Positions 35,529 through 45,015 are shown, counted from the first letter of the stretch. The stretch: 64,000 nucleotides of DNA from Comamonas sp. (GCF_009360615.1 NZ_SPEY01000041.1:1-64000), one strand, 5' to 3'. The notes: a model not told the origin generated them from the sequence alone. Program-made: numbers and translations.

Positions 35529-37055
35529 ATGCCCCAATCATCGACTGGAAGCGATGTCCTCATCATCGGCAGCGGACTGGCCGGCCTGACGCTGGCGCTC
35601 AGCCTGCCCGGCACGCTGCGCATCACCGTGCTCAGCAAGAGCCGGACCGACGAATGCGCCAGTGCCTGGGCCCAAGGCGGCATCGCAGCCGTGCTGGACC
35701 CCGCCGACAGCCTGCAGGCCCATGTGCAGGACACGCTGATCGCCGGCGCCGGCCTCTGCGACGAAGCTGCCGTGCACCGCATCCTGGCGCAGGGCCCTCA
35801 GGCCATCGCCTGGCTGCAAGGCCAGGGCGTGCCCTTCAGCACCGAGGCTGACGGGCGCCTGCACCTGACGCGCGAAGGCGGTCATGGCGCCCGGCGCATC
35901 GTGCATGCGGCCGACCGCACCGGGCTGGCCGTGCACCAGACCTTGCTGCAGGCCTGCCAGCGTCTGAAGCACATTACCTTGCTGCAGCATTGCACCGCCA
36001 TGGAGCTGCTGCTGGACGTGCAGCAGCGCTGCGTGGGAGCCAGTGTGCGCACTGCCGACGGCCAGCCGCAGAACATGCTGGCCAGCCATACCGTGCTGGC
36101 CACCGGCGGCATGGGCCAGATCTACCCCAGCACCACCAACCCGGCAACGGCCACCGGCGACGGCATCGCCATGGCCTGGCGCGCGGGCTGTGTGGTGCGC
36201 GACCTGGAGTTCATGCAGTTCCACCCCACCGCCTTGCAGGTGGGCGGCCGGTCCGTGGGACTGGTTTCGGAAGCGCTGCGCGGCGAAGGTGCCCTGCTGC
36301 GCCTGCCGGACCGACACGGCCAGCCGGGCGAGCGCTTCATGCTGCGCCACGACCCGCGTGCGGAGCTGGCGCCGCGCGACATCGTGGCCCGCGCCATCGA
36401 CGGTGAAATGCGGGCCCGCCAGTTGCCCCATGTGCTGCTGGACATCACGCACCGCAGCCGTGGCTGGCTGGGCGAGCATTTTCCCGGCGTCATGGCGCTG
36501 TGCGCAGCGCACGGCATAGACATCGCCACCCAGGCCATTCCCGTTGCACCCTGTGCTCATTACGCCTGCGGCGGCGTGCAGGCACACGTGGACGGGCGCA
36601 CCGCCGTGGCCGGGCTGTGGGCGATCGGCGAGGTGGCCCGCACGGGTCTGCACGGCGCCAACCGGCTGGCCAGCAACTCCCTGCTGGAATGCGTGGTCAT
36701 GGCCAGGTTTGCCGCGCTGCGCATGGCCGAGCAGCCCTTGTACAAGCCCGCAGCCCTTCATGAACGGCAGCGCAGGGCCGGCAAGGGTCTGAGTGCCGAA
36801 AGCCAGGAGGAGATGCGGCAGTCGCTGCAGCAGCTCATGCTGCACCACGTGGGCATCGTGCGCAGCAACCACAGCCTGATTGCGGCTGCCAAGCAGCTGG
36901 TGCTGTGGCGCGCCCAATGGCGCGGCGCCGACCCCGCATTGCGCAACCAACTGGCTCTGTGCAGCCTGATGGTGGATGCCGCGCTGCAGCGCCATGCCAG
37001 CGTGGGCTCGCACTGCAATCTGGACTGGCCTGCGCCTGAAGCGGCGACGGCCTGA
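35529..37055 (+). CDS. nadB: L-aspartate oxidase
   Basis: FAD enzyme of 508 aa that oxidises L-aspartate to iminoaspartate, handing it to NadA. The FAD motif VLIIGSGLAGLTLALSLPG is at residues 10-28, SAWAQGGIAAVLDPADS follows, and LEFMQFHPTALQVGG and CAHYACGGVQAHVDGRTAV mark the active-site and cap regions. GLHGANRLASNSLLECVV is also conserved. It is coupled to nadA. nadC, needed for the next step, is not in the window. The C-terminal helical domain is complete. Confidence 0.96.
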   Translation: MPQSSTGSDVLIIGSGLAGLTLALSLPGTLRITVLSKSRTDECASAWAQGGIAAVLDPADSLQAHVQDTLIAGAGLCDEAAVHRILAQGPQAIAWLQGQGVPFSTEADGRLHLTREGGHGARRIVHAADRTGLAVHQTLLQACQRLKHITLLQHCTAMELLLDVQQRCVGASVRTADGQPQNMLASHTVLATGGMGQIYPSTTNPATATGDGIAMAWRAGCVVRDLEFMQFHPTALQVGGRSVGLVSEALRGEGALLRLPDRHGQPGERFMLRHDPRAELAPRDIVARAIDGEMRARQLPHVLLDITHRSRGWLGEHFPGVMALCAAHGIDIATQAIPVAPCAHYACGGVQAHVDGRTAVAGLWAIGEVARTGLHGANRLASNSLLECVVMARFAALRMAEQPLYKPAALHERQRRAGKGLSAESQEEMRQSLQQLMLHHVGIVRSNHSLIAAAKQLVLWRAQWRGADPALRNQLALCSLMVDAALQRHASVGSHCNLDWPAPEAATA

Positions 37056-37082
37056 CGGCCCTCGGCGCCGGTCAGGGCAGCA

Positions 37083-37110
37083 AAAAGCCCGCAGCATCCG
37101 CAGCGGGCTT
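37083..37110 (-). terminator. Terminator of dcd (between nadB and dcd)
   Basis: AAGCCCGC (37085-37092) pairs with GCGGGCTT (37103-37110). The minus-strand side continues TTTTTG, so it mainly serves dcd. nadB converges on it and may use it as well. Confidence 0.75.
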
Positions 37111-37133
37111 CGGGGGTGAATCAGCCACCGGCC

Positions 37134-37700
<567 letters not shown>

Positions 37701-37727
37701 TAGAAGTCCTGTATCGCTTGATTTTTC

Positions 37728-37767
37728 ATAGCGTCGTGCGCTCACAAATCAAGCGCAAGACTGCTAT
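37728..37767. repeat. Imperfect palindrome between dcd and guaD
   Basis: ATAGC-GTCGT-GCGCT at the left pairs in outer and inner parts with AGCGC-AAGACT-GCTAT at the right; the middle five bases do not pair. The plan ATAGC...GCGCTTGAT...GCTAT on the minus strand resembles the other intergenic palindromes of this window (12471, 43084), suggesting a shared element. Confidence 0.4.
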
Positions 37768-39056
37768 TTTGCTTGAGAAACAATGGTTTGCTCAATCAGG
37801 CGGTCATCTCCGAGGATGATCATGGCAAACAGCAACTCGTCCAGATTGCGCGCCTGGGCCGTCTTGCGCGCCAGCAGCGGCGTGCAGCCGGGGTTGATGA
37901 CGACCAGGTCGGCCTCGCAGCCGGGCTGCAGATTGCCGATCACGCCCTGCAGGCCCAGCGCACGCGCAGCGCCTGCCGTGTGCTGCCACCACAGATGCTG
38001 GGGCGACAGGCTCTGGCCCTGCTTCGCATGGCTCTCGCGACCCACCACATAGGCGGCCTGCATGGTGCGAAACGGCGAGAAGCTCATGCCGCCGCCCACA
38101 TCGCTGGCCAGGCCGTAAAGCATGCCGGCCTGGTCGGCCTTGAGGTAGTCGAAATAGCCGCTGGCCAGAAACTGGTTGCTGGTCGGGCTGATGGCCGCCG
38201 CCGCTCGCGTGTCGTGCATGAGCTGGCGGTCGGTTTCATCGAGCCAGATGCTGTGCGCATAGACGGCGCGCTCGCGCATCAGACCGAAGTCGTCGTAGAC
38301 GGCCAGATAGCTGCGCGCGGCGGGGAACAGCTCCTTGACCCAGGCAATCTCGTCGAGGTTCTCGGCCACATGGGACTGGATCCAGACATCGCCATACCTG
38401 GCCGCCAACTCGCCCGCACCGCGCAGTTGCGCTTCGGTGCTGGTCGGCGCAAAGCGCGGCGTGATCGCATAGCCCAGGCGGTCCACGCCATGCCAGCGCT
38501 GGATCAGGGTTTCGGTGTCGATCAGGCCTTGCTCGGTGTCGTCGCGCACGCCATCGGGGCTATTGCGGTCCTGCAGGACCTTGCCGGCAATCATGCGCAT
38601 GCTGCGCTTTTGCGCTGCCGTCATGATGGCATCCACCGATGCAGGATGCGAGGTTGCGAACGCCAGCGCCGTGGTCACGCCGTTGCGCAGCAGCTCGTTC
38701 ATGAAGAAATCGGCCACGCCATCGGCATATTCGCGATCATGGAAACGCGACTCGTGCGGGAAGGTGTAGTTCTCCAGCCAGGGCAGCAGGCCCGGGGCCG
38801 GTGCGCCGATCACATCGGTCTGCGGGTAGTGGATGTGCAGGTCGACAAAGCCCGGTGCCAGCAGCTTGCCGGGCAGGTGAATGACTTGCACGCCTTCGCG
38901 CTCGAGATACTGGTCGGCCAGCGCCTGCCAGCTGCCCGCAGCCACCACGCGCTGCACGCCCGCGGCATCGGGAGCAACCGCCAGCAAGGCGTCGGAGTCA
39001 TAAACCGCTTGGCCGTCATCGGCGAAGCGCAGCAGGGCACTACGATAGATTTTCAT
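37764..39056 (-). CDS. guaD: Guanine deaminase
   Basis: Zinc amidohydrolase of 430 aa converting guanine to xanthine. The ATG at 39056 (MKIYRSALLRFADD) is the start; the open frame runs 24 codons further without homology. GFVDLHIHYPQTDVIGAPAP carries the first metal His pair, YTFPHESRFHDREYA and the SHVAENLDEIAWVKELFP segment are guanine-deaminase specific, and GLASDVGGGMSFSPFRTMQA contains the metal/catalytic Asp. It would deliver xanthine to the xanthine dehydrogenase whose chaperone gene xdhC lies at the end of the window. It is transcribed alone. Confidence 0.94.
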   Translation of the reverse strand: MKIYRSALLRFADDGQAVYDSDALLAVAPDAAGVQRVVAAGSWQALADQYLEREGVQVIHLPGKLLAPGFVDLHIHYPQTDVIGAPAPGLLPWLENYTFPHESRFHDREYADGVADFFMNELLRNGVTTALAFATSHPASVDAIMTAAQKRSMRMIAGKVLQDRNSPDGVRDDTEQGLIDTETLIQRWHGVDRLGYAITPRFAPTSTEAQLRGAGELAARYGDVWIQSHVAENLDEIAWVKELFPAARSYLAVYDDFGLMRERAVYAHSIWLDETDRQLMHDTRAAAAISPTSNQFLASGYFDYLKADQAGMLYGLASDVGGGMSFSPFRTMQAAYVVGRESHAKQGQSLSPQHLWWQHTAGAARALGLQGVIGNLQPGCEADLVVINPGCTPLLARKTAQARNLDELLFAMIILGDDRLIEQTIVSQAK

Positions 39057-39205
39057 GGACCAGAGCTTACGCGCCCGATCTTGCCTGCGGAACACGGCAG
39101 CGCTTATAGAGGCTATACGACTGCGCACAGGCCAGGGCTTTCGCTATCAATAACAAAGCTTACTGCGCTTTTCGTGCATTGATTTCAATGCAATTCATAT
39201 CTAAA

Positions 39206-39245
39206 AACCAATATCAGCAAGCGATAGAAGCTATCACTTTAGGTA
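39206..39245. repeat. Fragment of an intergenic palindromic repeat
   Basis: The AT-rich 242-base gap between guaD and the LysR gene contains AGCAAGCGATAGAAGCTATCA. On the other strand this reads TGATAGCTTCTATCGCTTGCT, similar to one arm of the palindromes near 12.5, 37.7 and 43.1 kb. No coding potential is seen in the gap. Confidence 0.35.
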
Positions 39246-39298
39246 GTTAAACACCCGAAACCCGGCGCCGCAACACCGCCCTGCCCGCAGCCACTTAA

Positions 39299-40195
39299 CT
39301 AGGCGGCGCAGCTTCTGGCCACGGCCAGAAAGGCGCGCACCGCGGGCGAGTTCTCGCGTTCGCGGTAGGCCAGCGCCATGTGCACGCTTTCCTTGAAGTC
39401 GCGCAGCGGCCTGAAGACCACGCCCGGCTGATTGAGCAGGCGGTTCGACTCGGGCAGCACCACAATGCCATACCCAGCCGCAGCCAGGCTGGTTGCCGTG
39501 ACGAAATCGTTGACGCGATAGGCCTCGCGCGCCGAAAACCCGGCGCTCTCGGCCAGCCGCGCCAGCACCTCGGCAAAGCCCTCGCTTTCGTTGATGAACT
39601 GCGGCGCAATAAACGTCTGGCCGCGCAGATCCGCCACGCTGATGGATGCGTGGCGTGCCAACGGGTGGTTCTCGGCCAGCGCCACCATGAAGGGCTCGCT
39701 GTGAACGATGACCGCCTTGACCCCCTCGGGGTAGCGACGGCGCGGCCGCAGCAGACCGGCATCGATCTCGCCCTGCTGCAGCGCCTGCAGCTGGCGCGGC
39801 GTCTCCATGGCCAGCACCTGCATGTGCACCTGCTCATGGCCGGGGCGGAACTGCGTGAGCATGCGCGCCAGCACCCCCGAGGTCACGGACGAGGAGATAT
39901 AGCCCAGCTTGACATGGCCGCTCATGCCCTGGGCCGCCAGCTGCCCGATCTGCTGGGCCCGTTCCATATGGCGAAGCACGGCCACGGCTTCGTCATAAAG
40001 CAGCTCGCCCGCGTCGGTCAGCGTGATGGGCTTGCGCTTGTTGCGCTGCAGCAGGCGCACGCCCAGCTGCTGCTCCAGCTGCTGCACCTGCACGCTGACG
40101 GCGGACTGGGCCACGCCCAACTTGTCGGCGGCACGCGAGAAATGCAGCTCCTGGGCCACGGTGACGAAGTGCTCGAGTTGGCGGTAGCTGAGCAT
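39299..40195 (-). CDS. LysR family regulator, divergent from glaH
   Basis: A 298-aa LysR-type regulator. The winged helix-turn-helix occupies residues 1-60, with LEHFVTVAQELHFSRAADKL and AQSAVSVQVQQLEQQLGV. The effector domain (about 90-295) includes GHVKLGYISSSVTSGVLARM. Divergent arrangement with glaH (106-base gap) suggests it controls the glutarate genes, as the LysR regulator GcdR does in Pseudomonas; in E. coli the unrelated GntR protein CsiR does this. The effector (glutarate or 2-hydroxyglutarate) is inferred. Confidence 0.88.
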   Translation of the reverse strand: MLSYRQLEHFVTVAQELHFSRAADKLGVAQSAVSVQVQQLEQQLGVRLLQRNKRKPITLTDAGELLYDEAVAVLRHMERAQQIGQLAAQGMSGHVKLGYISSSVTSGVLARMLTQFRPGHEQVHMQVLAMETPRQLQALQQGEIDAGLLRPRRRYPEGVKAVIVHSEPFMVALAENHPLARHASISVADLRGQTFIAPQFINESEGFAEVLARLAESAGFSAREAYRVNDFVTATSLAAAGYGIVVLPESNRLLNQPGVVFRPLRDFKESVHMALAYRERENSPAVRAFLAVARSCAA

Positions 40196-40301
40196 GGTTT
40201 TTTAATCTGAATTTCTTATCAAAGAATGCATTTAACCCCGTAGATCGTATCAAACAAGAAGTGTTCAATCACACCATTCCTGATTGAAGTACCCACCCAC
40301 C

Positions 40302-41225
40302 ATGAACGCGACTACCCCCCAGCAACTGATCCAGCCTGCCGCCTACGAGATCAGCCCCCATCCCGAGCATCCTCGTTTGCTGAAACTGGCACTGAACACA
40401 GAAGCCTTGAAAGCCTTCCTGGCCGATGTGCGCGATATCGACGTGCAGAACCTAGAGTACGTGCCCTTCATGCGCTTTCATCTGGCGCGCCGCCTGAAGG
40501 CCCATCTGGGTGAAGACTTCGGCACGACCCTGGTGAACACCATCAAGGACCGCAAGCATGGCGGCTTTGTGCTGGGCCTGGAAGGCGTGAGCCAGGACAG
40601 CGACGATTACGTGAAGTTCGGCACCGCCATCGGCCATATCCTGGGCCCGGCCAACCACGACTCCATGTCCAACAAGTACTACGCACGTTTTCTGGTCAAG
40701 CACACCGACGCCAGCGACTCCTATCTGCGTCAGGCCTATCGTCTGTTCACCATGCACACCGACGGCACCTTCGTGACCGAAGCCACCGACTGGCTGCTGA
40801 TGATGAAGTTCGACGAGCAGAACGCCGTGGGCGGTGAGTCGCGCTTTCTGCACCTGGACGACTGGAGCGAACTGGACTGCTTCGTGCAGGACCCGCTGGG
40901 CGCCAGGCCACTGCTGTACAAGGCCCCCGGCTCGAAGAACGTGAACGAGCGCGTGGAACGCCCCGTGTTCTTCCACGGCGAGTTCGGCCTGTCCATCTCC
41001 TTCATCGACCAGTTCGTGCAGCCGGCCAACGCGGCAGAAGCCGAATATCTGCAGAACCTGTCCGAATCGATGGAAAATTCGCCCGGCACCCGCACCGTCA
41101 GCCTGCCCGCCGGCGACCTGGTGGTTCTGAACAACTACTTCTATGTGCACGGCCGCGCACCGTTCGAACGTAACGAGCAACTGCACCGCGAGCTGATGCG
41201 CCAGCGCGGTACATTCGCTCAGTAA
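40302..41225 (+). CDS. glaH: Glutarate 2-hydroxylase (GlaH/CsiD)
   Basis: Fe(II)/2-oxoglutarate dioxygenase of 307 aa that hydroxylates glutarate to L-2-hydroxyglutarate. The match to E. coli CsiD runs over the whole length: SPHPEHPRLLKLALNTEALK, AIGHILGPANHDSMSNKYYA, KHTDASDSYLRQAYRLFTMH, LLMMKFDEQNAVGGESRFLH and YIDQFVQP-like FIDQFVQPANAAEAE. The iron ligands are His152 and Asp154 (MHTDGTFV) and His283 (YVHGRAPF); HRELMRQRG at the C-terminus carries the 2-oxoglutarate Arg. The ATG at 40302 is chosen over a TTG six codons upstream. It is followed by an FMN hydroxyacid dehydrogenase gene instead of lhgO. Confidence 0.93.
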   Translation: MNATTPQQLIQPAAYEISPHPEHPRLLKLALNTEALKAFLADVRDIDVQNLEYVPFMRFHLARRLKAHLGEDFGTTLVNTIKDRKHGGFVLGLEGVSQDSDDYVKFGTAIGHILGPANHDSMSNKYYARFLVKHTDASDSYLRQAYRLFTMHTDGTFVTEATDWLLMMKFDEQNAVGGESRFLHLDDWSELDCFVQDPLGARPLLYKAPGSKNVNERVERPVFFHGEFGLSISFIDQFVQPANAAEAEYLQNLSESMENSPGTRTVSLPAGDLVVLNNYFYVHGRAPFERNEQLHRELMRQRGTFAQ

Positions 41226-41250
41226 ACCTTGAACACCTGATGTTTCTGTC

Positions 41251-41284
41251 ACGCCCCCGTGCACCGCAAGTGTGCGGGGGCGTA
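41251..41284. other. GC-rich hairpin between glaH and the FMN dehydrogenase gene
   Basis: ACGCCCCCGTGCAC pairs with GTGTGCGGGGGCGT across CGCAA, giving a very stable stem without a T-run. It may be a partial terminator or an mRNA processing/stability element that separates glaH from the next gene. Confidence 0.5.
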
Positions 41285-41326
41285 GCCAGTTACCCTCCCT
41301 GAATTTCGCTTCCGAGGCGCCCTACC

Positions 41327-42568
41327 ATGGCATCGTCACAAGCCCCTGCTGCAAACGCAGCCTCCGCCCCCAAAGCGCAAGCCGCCTACGGCCAACGCGC
41401 AGGGCTTCCCCGTCACCTGCAGAACATCCTGTCGCTGCATGACTTCGAGGCCGCCGCACGCAGACACCTGCCCCGTCCTCTGTTTGGCTATGTCTCCGGT
41501 GCCGCCGAAGACTGCGTCTCGCTGCAGGCCAACCGCGACAGCTTCAGGCAATACGGATTCAGCTCCCGGGTCATGGTGGATGTGTCGCAACGCCATCAGA
41601 AAGTGGAGCTGTTCGGCCAGACCTGGGACTCTCCCTTTGGCGTGGCCCCCGTGGGCATCAGCGCCATCTCGGCCTATCGCGGCGATCTGGTGCTGGCGCA
41701 GACGGCAGCTGCCAACCGCATTCCCGCCATCATGAGCGGCACCTCCCTGATCCCCATGGAAGAAGTGGCCAAGGCCGCGCCCTCGACCTGGTTCCAGGCC
41801 TATCTGCCCGGCGACACCACGCGCATCGACGGCCTGATCGAGCGCATAGCAGCCGCCGGCTTCGGCACCCTGGTCATCACCGTGGACATCCCTGTCTGGG
41901 CCAACCGCGAAAACAATGTGCGCACCGGTTTCTCCATGCCGCTGCGCCCCTCGCTGCGCCTGGCCTATGACGGCATCACCCGTCCGCGCTGGATGGTGGG
42001 CACCATGCTGCGCACCCTGATCAACCACGGCATGCCGCACTTCGAGAATTCGTTTGCCACGCGCGGCGCGCCTCTGCTGTCGGGCACCGCCATCCGCGAT
42101 ACCACGGGCCGCGACCACCTGAACTGGAAGCACATCGAGCGCATCCGCCAGCGCTGGCAGGGCAACCTCATCATCAAGGGCATCCTCAACGAAGATGATG
42201 CCGTGATGGCCGCCGATATCGGCGCGCAAGGCATCGTGGTCTCCAACCACGGCGGCCGTCAGCTCGACGGCGTGGTCGCCCCGCTGCAGATGCTGCCCTA
42301 TGTGGTGGACCGCGTGGGCCACCGCACGGCCGTGATGATGGACAGCGGCATTCGCCGCGGCAGCGATGTGCTCAAGGCCATGGCCCTGGGCGCGCGTATG
42401 GTGTTTCTGGGCCGCCCCTTCATGTACGCAGCCGCAGTTGGCGGTGCACAGGGCGTGGACCATGCCATCACCTTGCTGCGTGACGAGGTGGATCGCAATA
42501 TGGCCATGCTGGGCGCGACATCCATGGCCGAGATCACCCGCGACTGCCTGCGCGCGACGCGGGGCTGA
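41327..42568 (+). CDS. FMN-dependent L-2-hydroxyacid dehydrogenase/oxidase
   Basis: A 413-aa TIM-barrel flavoprotein of the lactate dehydrogenase (LldD)/glycolate oxidase/mandelate dehydrogenase family. DFEAAARRHLPRPLFGYVSG is the family start, followed by PFGVAPVGISAISAYRGDL, the LVITVDIPVWANRENNVRTG segment, NLIIKGILNEDDAVMAADIG with the flavin-contacting Lys, and IVVSNHGGRQLDGVVAP with catalytic His and Arg. MDSGIRRGSDVLKAMALGAR binds phosphate. Substrate is not set by sequence; next to glaH, L-2-hydroxyglutarate is the obvious candidate, but lactate or another 2-hydroxyacid is possible. A hairpin lies between the genes. Confidence 0.88.
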   Translation: MASSQAPAANAASAPKAQAAYGQRAGLPRHLQNILSLHDFEAAARRHLPRPLFGYVSGAAEDCVSLQANRDSFRQYGFSSRVMVDVSQRHQKVELFGQTWDSPFGVAPVGISAISAYRGDLVLAQTAAANRIPAIMSGTSLIPMEEVAKAAPSTWFQAYLPGDTTRIDGLIERIAAAGFGTLVITVDIPVWANRENNVRTGFSMPLRPSLRLAYDGITRPRWMVGTMLRTLINHGMPHFENSFATRGAPLLSGTAIRDTTGRDHLNWKHIERIRQRWQGNLIIKGILNEDDAVMAADIGAQGIVVSNHGGRQLDGVVAPLQMLPYVVDRVGHRTAVMMDSGIRRGSDVLKAMALGARMVFLGRPFMYAAAVGGAQGVDHAITLLRDEVDRNMAMLGATSMAEITRDCLRATRG

Positions 42569-42620
42569 AACCGGTCAGCCTCTAAGATAGGACGCTTGAA
42601 CCATAAAAAAGGAGAGCGTC

Positions 42621-43061
42621 ATGCCCATGTTTGTAGACCACTCGCCCCCTGGCGAGTGCATTTTCTGCAAGCTCGTCAAAGGGGAGATTCCATCGGCCAA
42701 GGTCTATGAGGACGAGCTGACCATCGCCTTCATGGACATCGGCCAGGCCACGCGAGGCCATGTGCTGGTGGCCAGCAAGCGCCATGCCGTCAATCTGCTG
42801 GAGCTGACGCCCGAGGAAGCCGGCGCAGTGATGCAGACGGCCCAGCGCGTGGCGGCCGCGGTGAACAGGGCTTTCGATCCCGACGGCATCAATATCTTCC
42901 AGGCCAATGGTGCGCCGGCGGGGCAGACGGTGTTTCACTTTCATCTGCATGTGCTGCCGCGCTTCGAGGGCGATGGCCTGTCCGTGGTCTGGCAGCGCGA
43001 GGAACCGGGCTTTGCCGTGCTGGGCGAGCTGGCCGAGAAAATCAAGGCCGAATTGGCGTAA
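42621..43061 (+). CDS. HIT family nucleotide-binding hydrolase
   Basis: A 146-aa histidine-triad protein. CIFCKLVKGEIPSAKVYEDE is the N-terminal HIT segment with a CxxC pair, LVASKRHAVNLLELTPEEAG follows, and the active site is FHFHLHVLPRFEGDGL. The family acts on nucleoside phosphoramidates or dinucleotides; the true substrate here is unknown. AAGGAGAG precedes the ATG. It follows the FMN dehydrogenase gene by 52 bases and ends at a strong bidirectional terminator. Confidence 0.93.
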   Translation: MPMFVDHSPPGECIFCKLVKGEIPSAKVYEDELTIAFMDIGQATRGHVLVASKRHAVNLLELTPEEAGAVMQTAQRVAAAVNRAFDPDGINIFQANGAPAGQTVFHFHLHVLPRFEGDGLSVVWQREEPGFAVLGELAEKIKAELA

Positions 43062-43076
43062 GTCGAATCACCATTA

Positions 43077-43127
43077 AAAAAAGAGAGCTGCCAGCGCTTG
43101 ATGGCCAATCGCTGGCAGCTCTTTTTA
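43077..43127. terminator. Bidirectional terminator (palindromic repeat type)
   Basis: AGAGCTGCCAGCG (43084-43096) and CGCTGGCAGCTCT (43110-43122) are exact reverse complements around CTTGATGGCCAAT. T-runs follow on both strands, so it ends both the HIT gene and the leftward cytochrome operon. Its sequence resembles the palindrome at 12471-12546. Confidence 0.88.
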
Positions 43128-43142
43128 CTTGAAATCCCTGCT

Positions 43143-44453
43143 TTAGTGGGATTCGGCGCTCCTGATGGCATCCGCCACCTGGGACGGCGTCACATCACCC
43201 TTCTGGCGGCCCCAGCGCAGGCGCATGTAATTGACCAGATCGGCCATGTCTTCATGGCTGAGCTGATCGGCAAAGCCGGGCATGGCCTGCATGCGCTCGC
43301 CATGGGCCAGATCACGCTCGGGCAGGCCTTCGCGGATCACGCGCACCAGATTCAGCGGCGTGGGGAACATGGCCGTGGTGTTGGTATCGAGTCGCAGCGA
43401 GGAATGTGGCTGGCCCTGGCCATCGACGCCATGACAGCCTGCGCACAGACCGATATAGACGCGCTCGCCATTGGCAGGGACCTGGGTCTGAGGCGCTTCG
43501 GCAACCGGTGGCCTGGACTCAGGATTTTCACCCTGCATCAGATAGGCGGCCATGGTCTTGAGGTCGCCCTCCTCCATATGCGCACTCGAATGCTGGAGCA
43601 CGGGGAACATGCCCATGGTCATCACGCCCTGGGGCGAGAGGCCGGTGCGCAGAAACTGCACCAGGTCCTGCTCGCTCCAGCCGCGTGCGGCCAACGATTT
43701 GGGGCGCAGGTCGGGTGCGTAGGCGCCTTCGATCACATTGCCGGCCAGCGACTGCTTGAGGTCCATCGCAAAGCTGCTGGTGCGCGGCGTATGGCATTCG
43801 CCGCAGTGGCCCAGGGTGTTGACCAGATAGGCACCACGGTCCAGCGAGTTGGCGGCTTCAGGTGCGCCGCCGGGGTGTTGCTCACCCGAGGGGCGCTCCA
43901 GCGCATTCCACAGTGCGAGGCCGGGGCGGATGCTGAACGGGAAGTGCATCTCCGGCTTGCGGTTGGGCACTTCCACGGCAGGCTGGGCCTGCAGCCAGAC
44001 CCAGAGCGCATCGACATCGGCGCGCGTGATGTCGTGATAGCTGGCGTAAGGCATGGCGGGATAGAGGTTCTTGCGCCCCGGTGCCATGCCGCGCGCCACG
44101 GCGCGGTAGAGATCGTCGGCCGACCACTTGCCTATGCCGTGCTCCCTGGAAGGCGAGATATTCGTGCCGTACAAGGTGCCCATGGGCGTGACCATGGCCA
44201 TGCCTCCGGCCAGCTCGGCGCCCGTGGTGGGCGAGCTGTGACAGGCCGCGCAGTCGGCAGCGCGAAACACCTGCAGACCCCGATCGAACAGCTTTTGCTT
44301 TTGTTCGGCGCTGATGTTGGCAAAGTCCACCGTGGCAGGCGGCACGCTGCCGCTTGCACTGCCCGCGATATACATGCCGCCCAGCACCACCATGGCTGCG
44401 GCGGCAATGCCTGCGGCGATCCTGGTGAATTTGCTGCGTTGAGCTTTATCCAT
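43143..44453 (-). CDS. Triheme cytochrome c subunit of a molybdenum hydroxylase
   Basis: A 436-aa exported cytochrome with an N-terminal signal/anchor helix (about residues 11-33) and three heme-binding sites: CAACH at 68-72, CGECH at 217-221 and CAGCH at 337-341. Layout and length match cytochrome subunits of alcohol, gluconate or nicotinate-type dehydrogenases, which pass electrons to the respiratory chain. It is the last gene of a three-gene operon; its ATG overlaps the end of the 2Fe-2S subunit gene. It would accept electrons from that subunit in the periplasm. Confidence 0.9.
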   Translation of the reverse strand: MDKAQRSKFTRIAAGIAAAAMVVLGGMYIAGSASGSVPPATVDFANISAEQKQKLFDRGLQVFRAADCAACHSSPTTGAELAGGMAMVTPMGTLYGTNISPSREHGIGKWSADDLYRAVARGMAPGRKNLYPAMPYASYHDITRADVDALWVWLQAQPAVEVPNRKPEMHFPFSIRPGLALWNALERPSGEQHPGGAPEAANSLDRGAYLVNTLGHCGECHTPRTSSFAMDLKQSLAGNVIEGAYAPDLRPKSLAARGWSEQDLVQFLRTGLSPQGVMTMGMFPVLQHSSAHMEEGDLKTMAAYLMQGENPESRPPVAEAPQTQVPANGERVYIGLCAGCHGVDGQGQPHSSLRLDTNTTAMFPTPLNLVRVIREGLPERDLAHGERMQAMPGFADQLSHEDMADLVNYMRLRWGRQKGDVTPSQVADAIRSAESH

Positions 44454-45015
44454 GACGGCTGACCTCCCGCGTACGCTGGCCCGTGGTCAGGCCCGGCGTG
44501 GCCAGAATCAGGTCGCGCACAGCGTGGTAGTAGCGCACATAGCCGGTGCAGCGGCAGATATGCTTGTCCAGCGCAGCTTCCACGGCTTCTTCCACGGCAT
44601 TGGCGTCCACGGGCCTGGCCTGCAGCTGCTCCAGCAGCACCGTGGCCGAGTTCACAAAACCCGGTGTGCAATAGCCGCACTGAAACGAGAAATGCTCGAG
44701 AAACGCCTTTTGCACGGCAGAAGCCGTGATCCGGCCGGTGTCATCGATGCTGGCCGCACCTTCGATGGTGCGCAGGCTTTTGCCATTGAGCCAGGCCACG
44801 CCGGTCACGCAGGCGGGCACGGTGTGCGGGCCCTTGCCAGGTTCGTCCACGATGATGGTGCAGGCGCGGCACACACCCTGGCCGCAGCCCAGGCGGGTGC
44901 CGTTCAGGCCTGCGTACTCCTGCAGGAACTCGATCATCATCAGATCTGCGGGCAGCTCGTGCGGGCCGGTTTTTTGGCCGTTGATGGTGGCTGAAAACTG
45001 GATACGTTTCTGCAT
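44446..45015 (-). CDS. (2Fe-2S) small subunit of a molybdenum hydroxylase (IorA-like)
   Basis: A 189-aa iron-sulfur subunit. The plant-ferredoxin-type cluster is bound by GCGQGVCRACTIIV (with a further Cys in VPACVTG), the second cluster by QCGYCTPGFVNSA and HICRCTGYVRYYHAV. Similar to isoquinoline 1-oxidoreductase alpha and NicA-type subunits. The ATG at 45015 overlaps the stop of the large subunit gene (TGATG). It lacks its own export signal and would travel with the Tat-exported large subunit, a known arrangement in this family. Confidence 0.92.
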   Translation of the reverse strand: MQKRIQFSATINGQKTGPHELPADLMMIEFLQEYAGLNGTRLGCGQGVCRACTIIVDEPGKGPHTVPACVTGVAWLNGKSLRTIEGAASIDDTGRITASAVQKAFLEHFSFQCGYCTPGFVNSATVLLEQLQARPVDANAVEEAVEAALDKHICRCTGYVRYYHAVRDLILATPGLTTGQRTREVSRHG

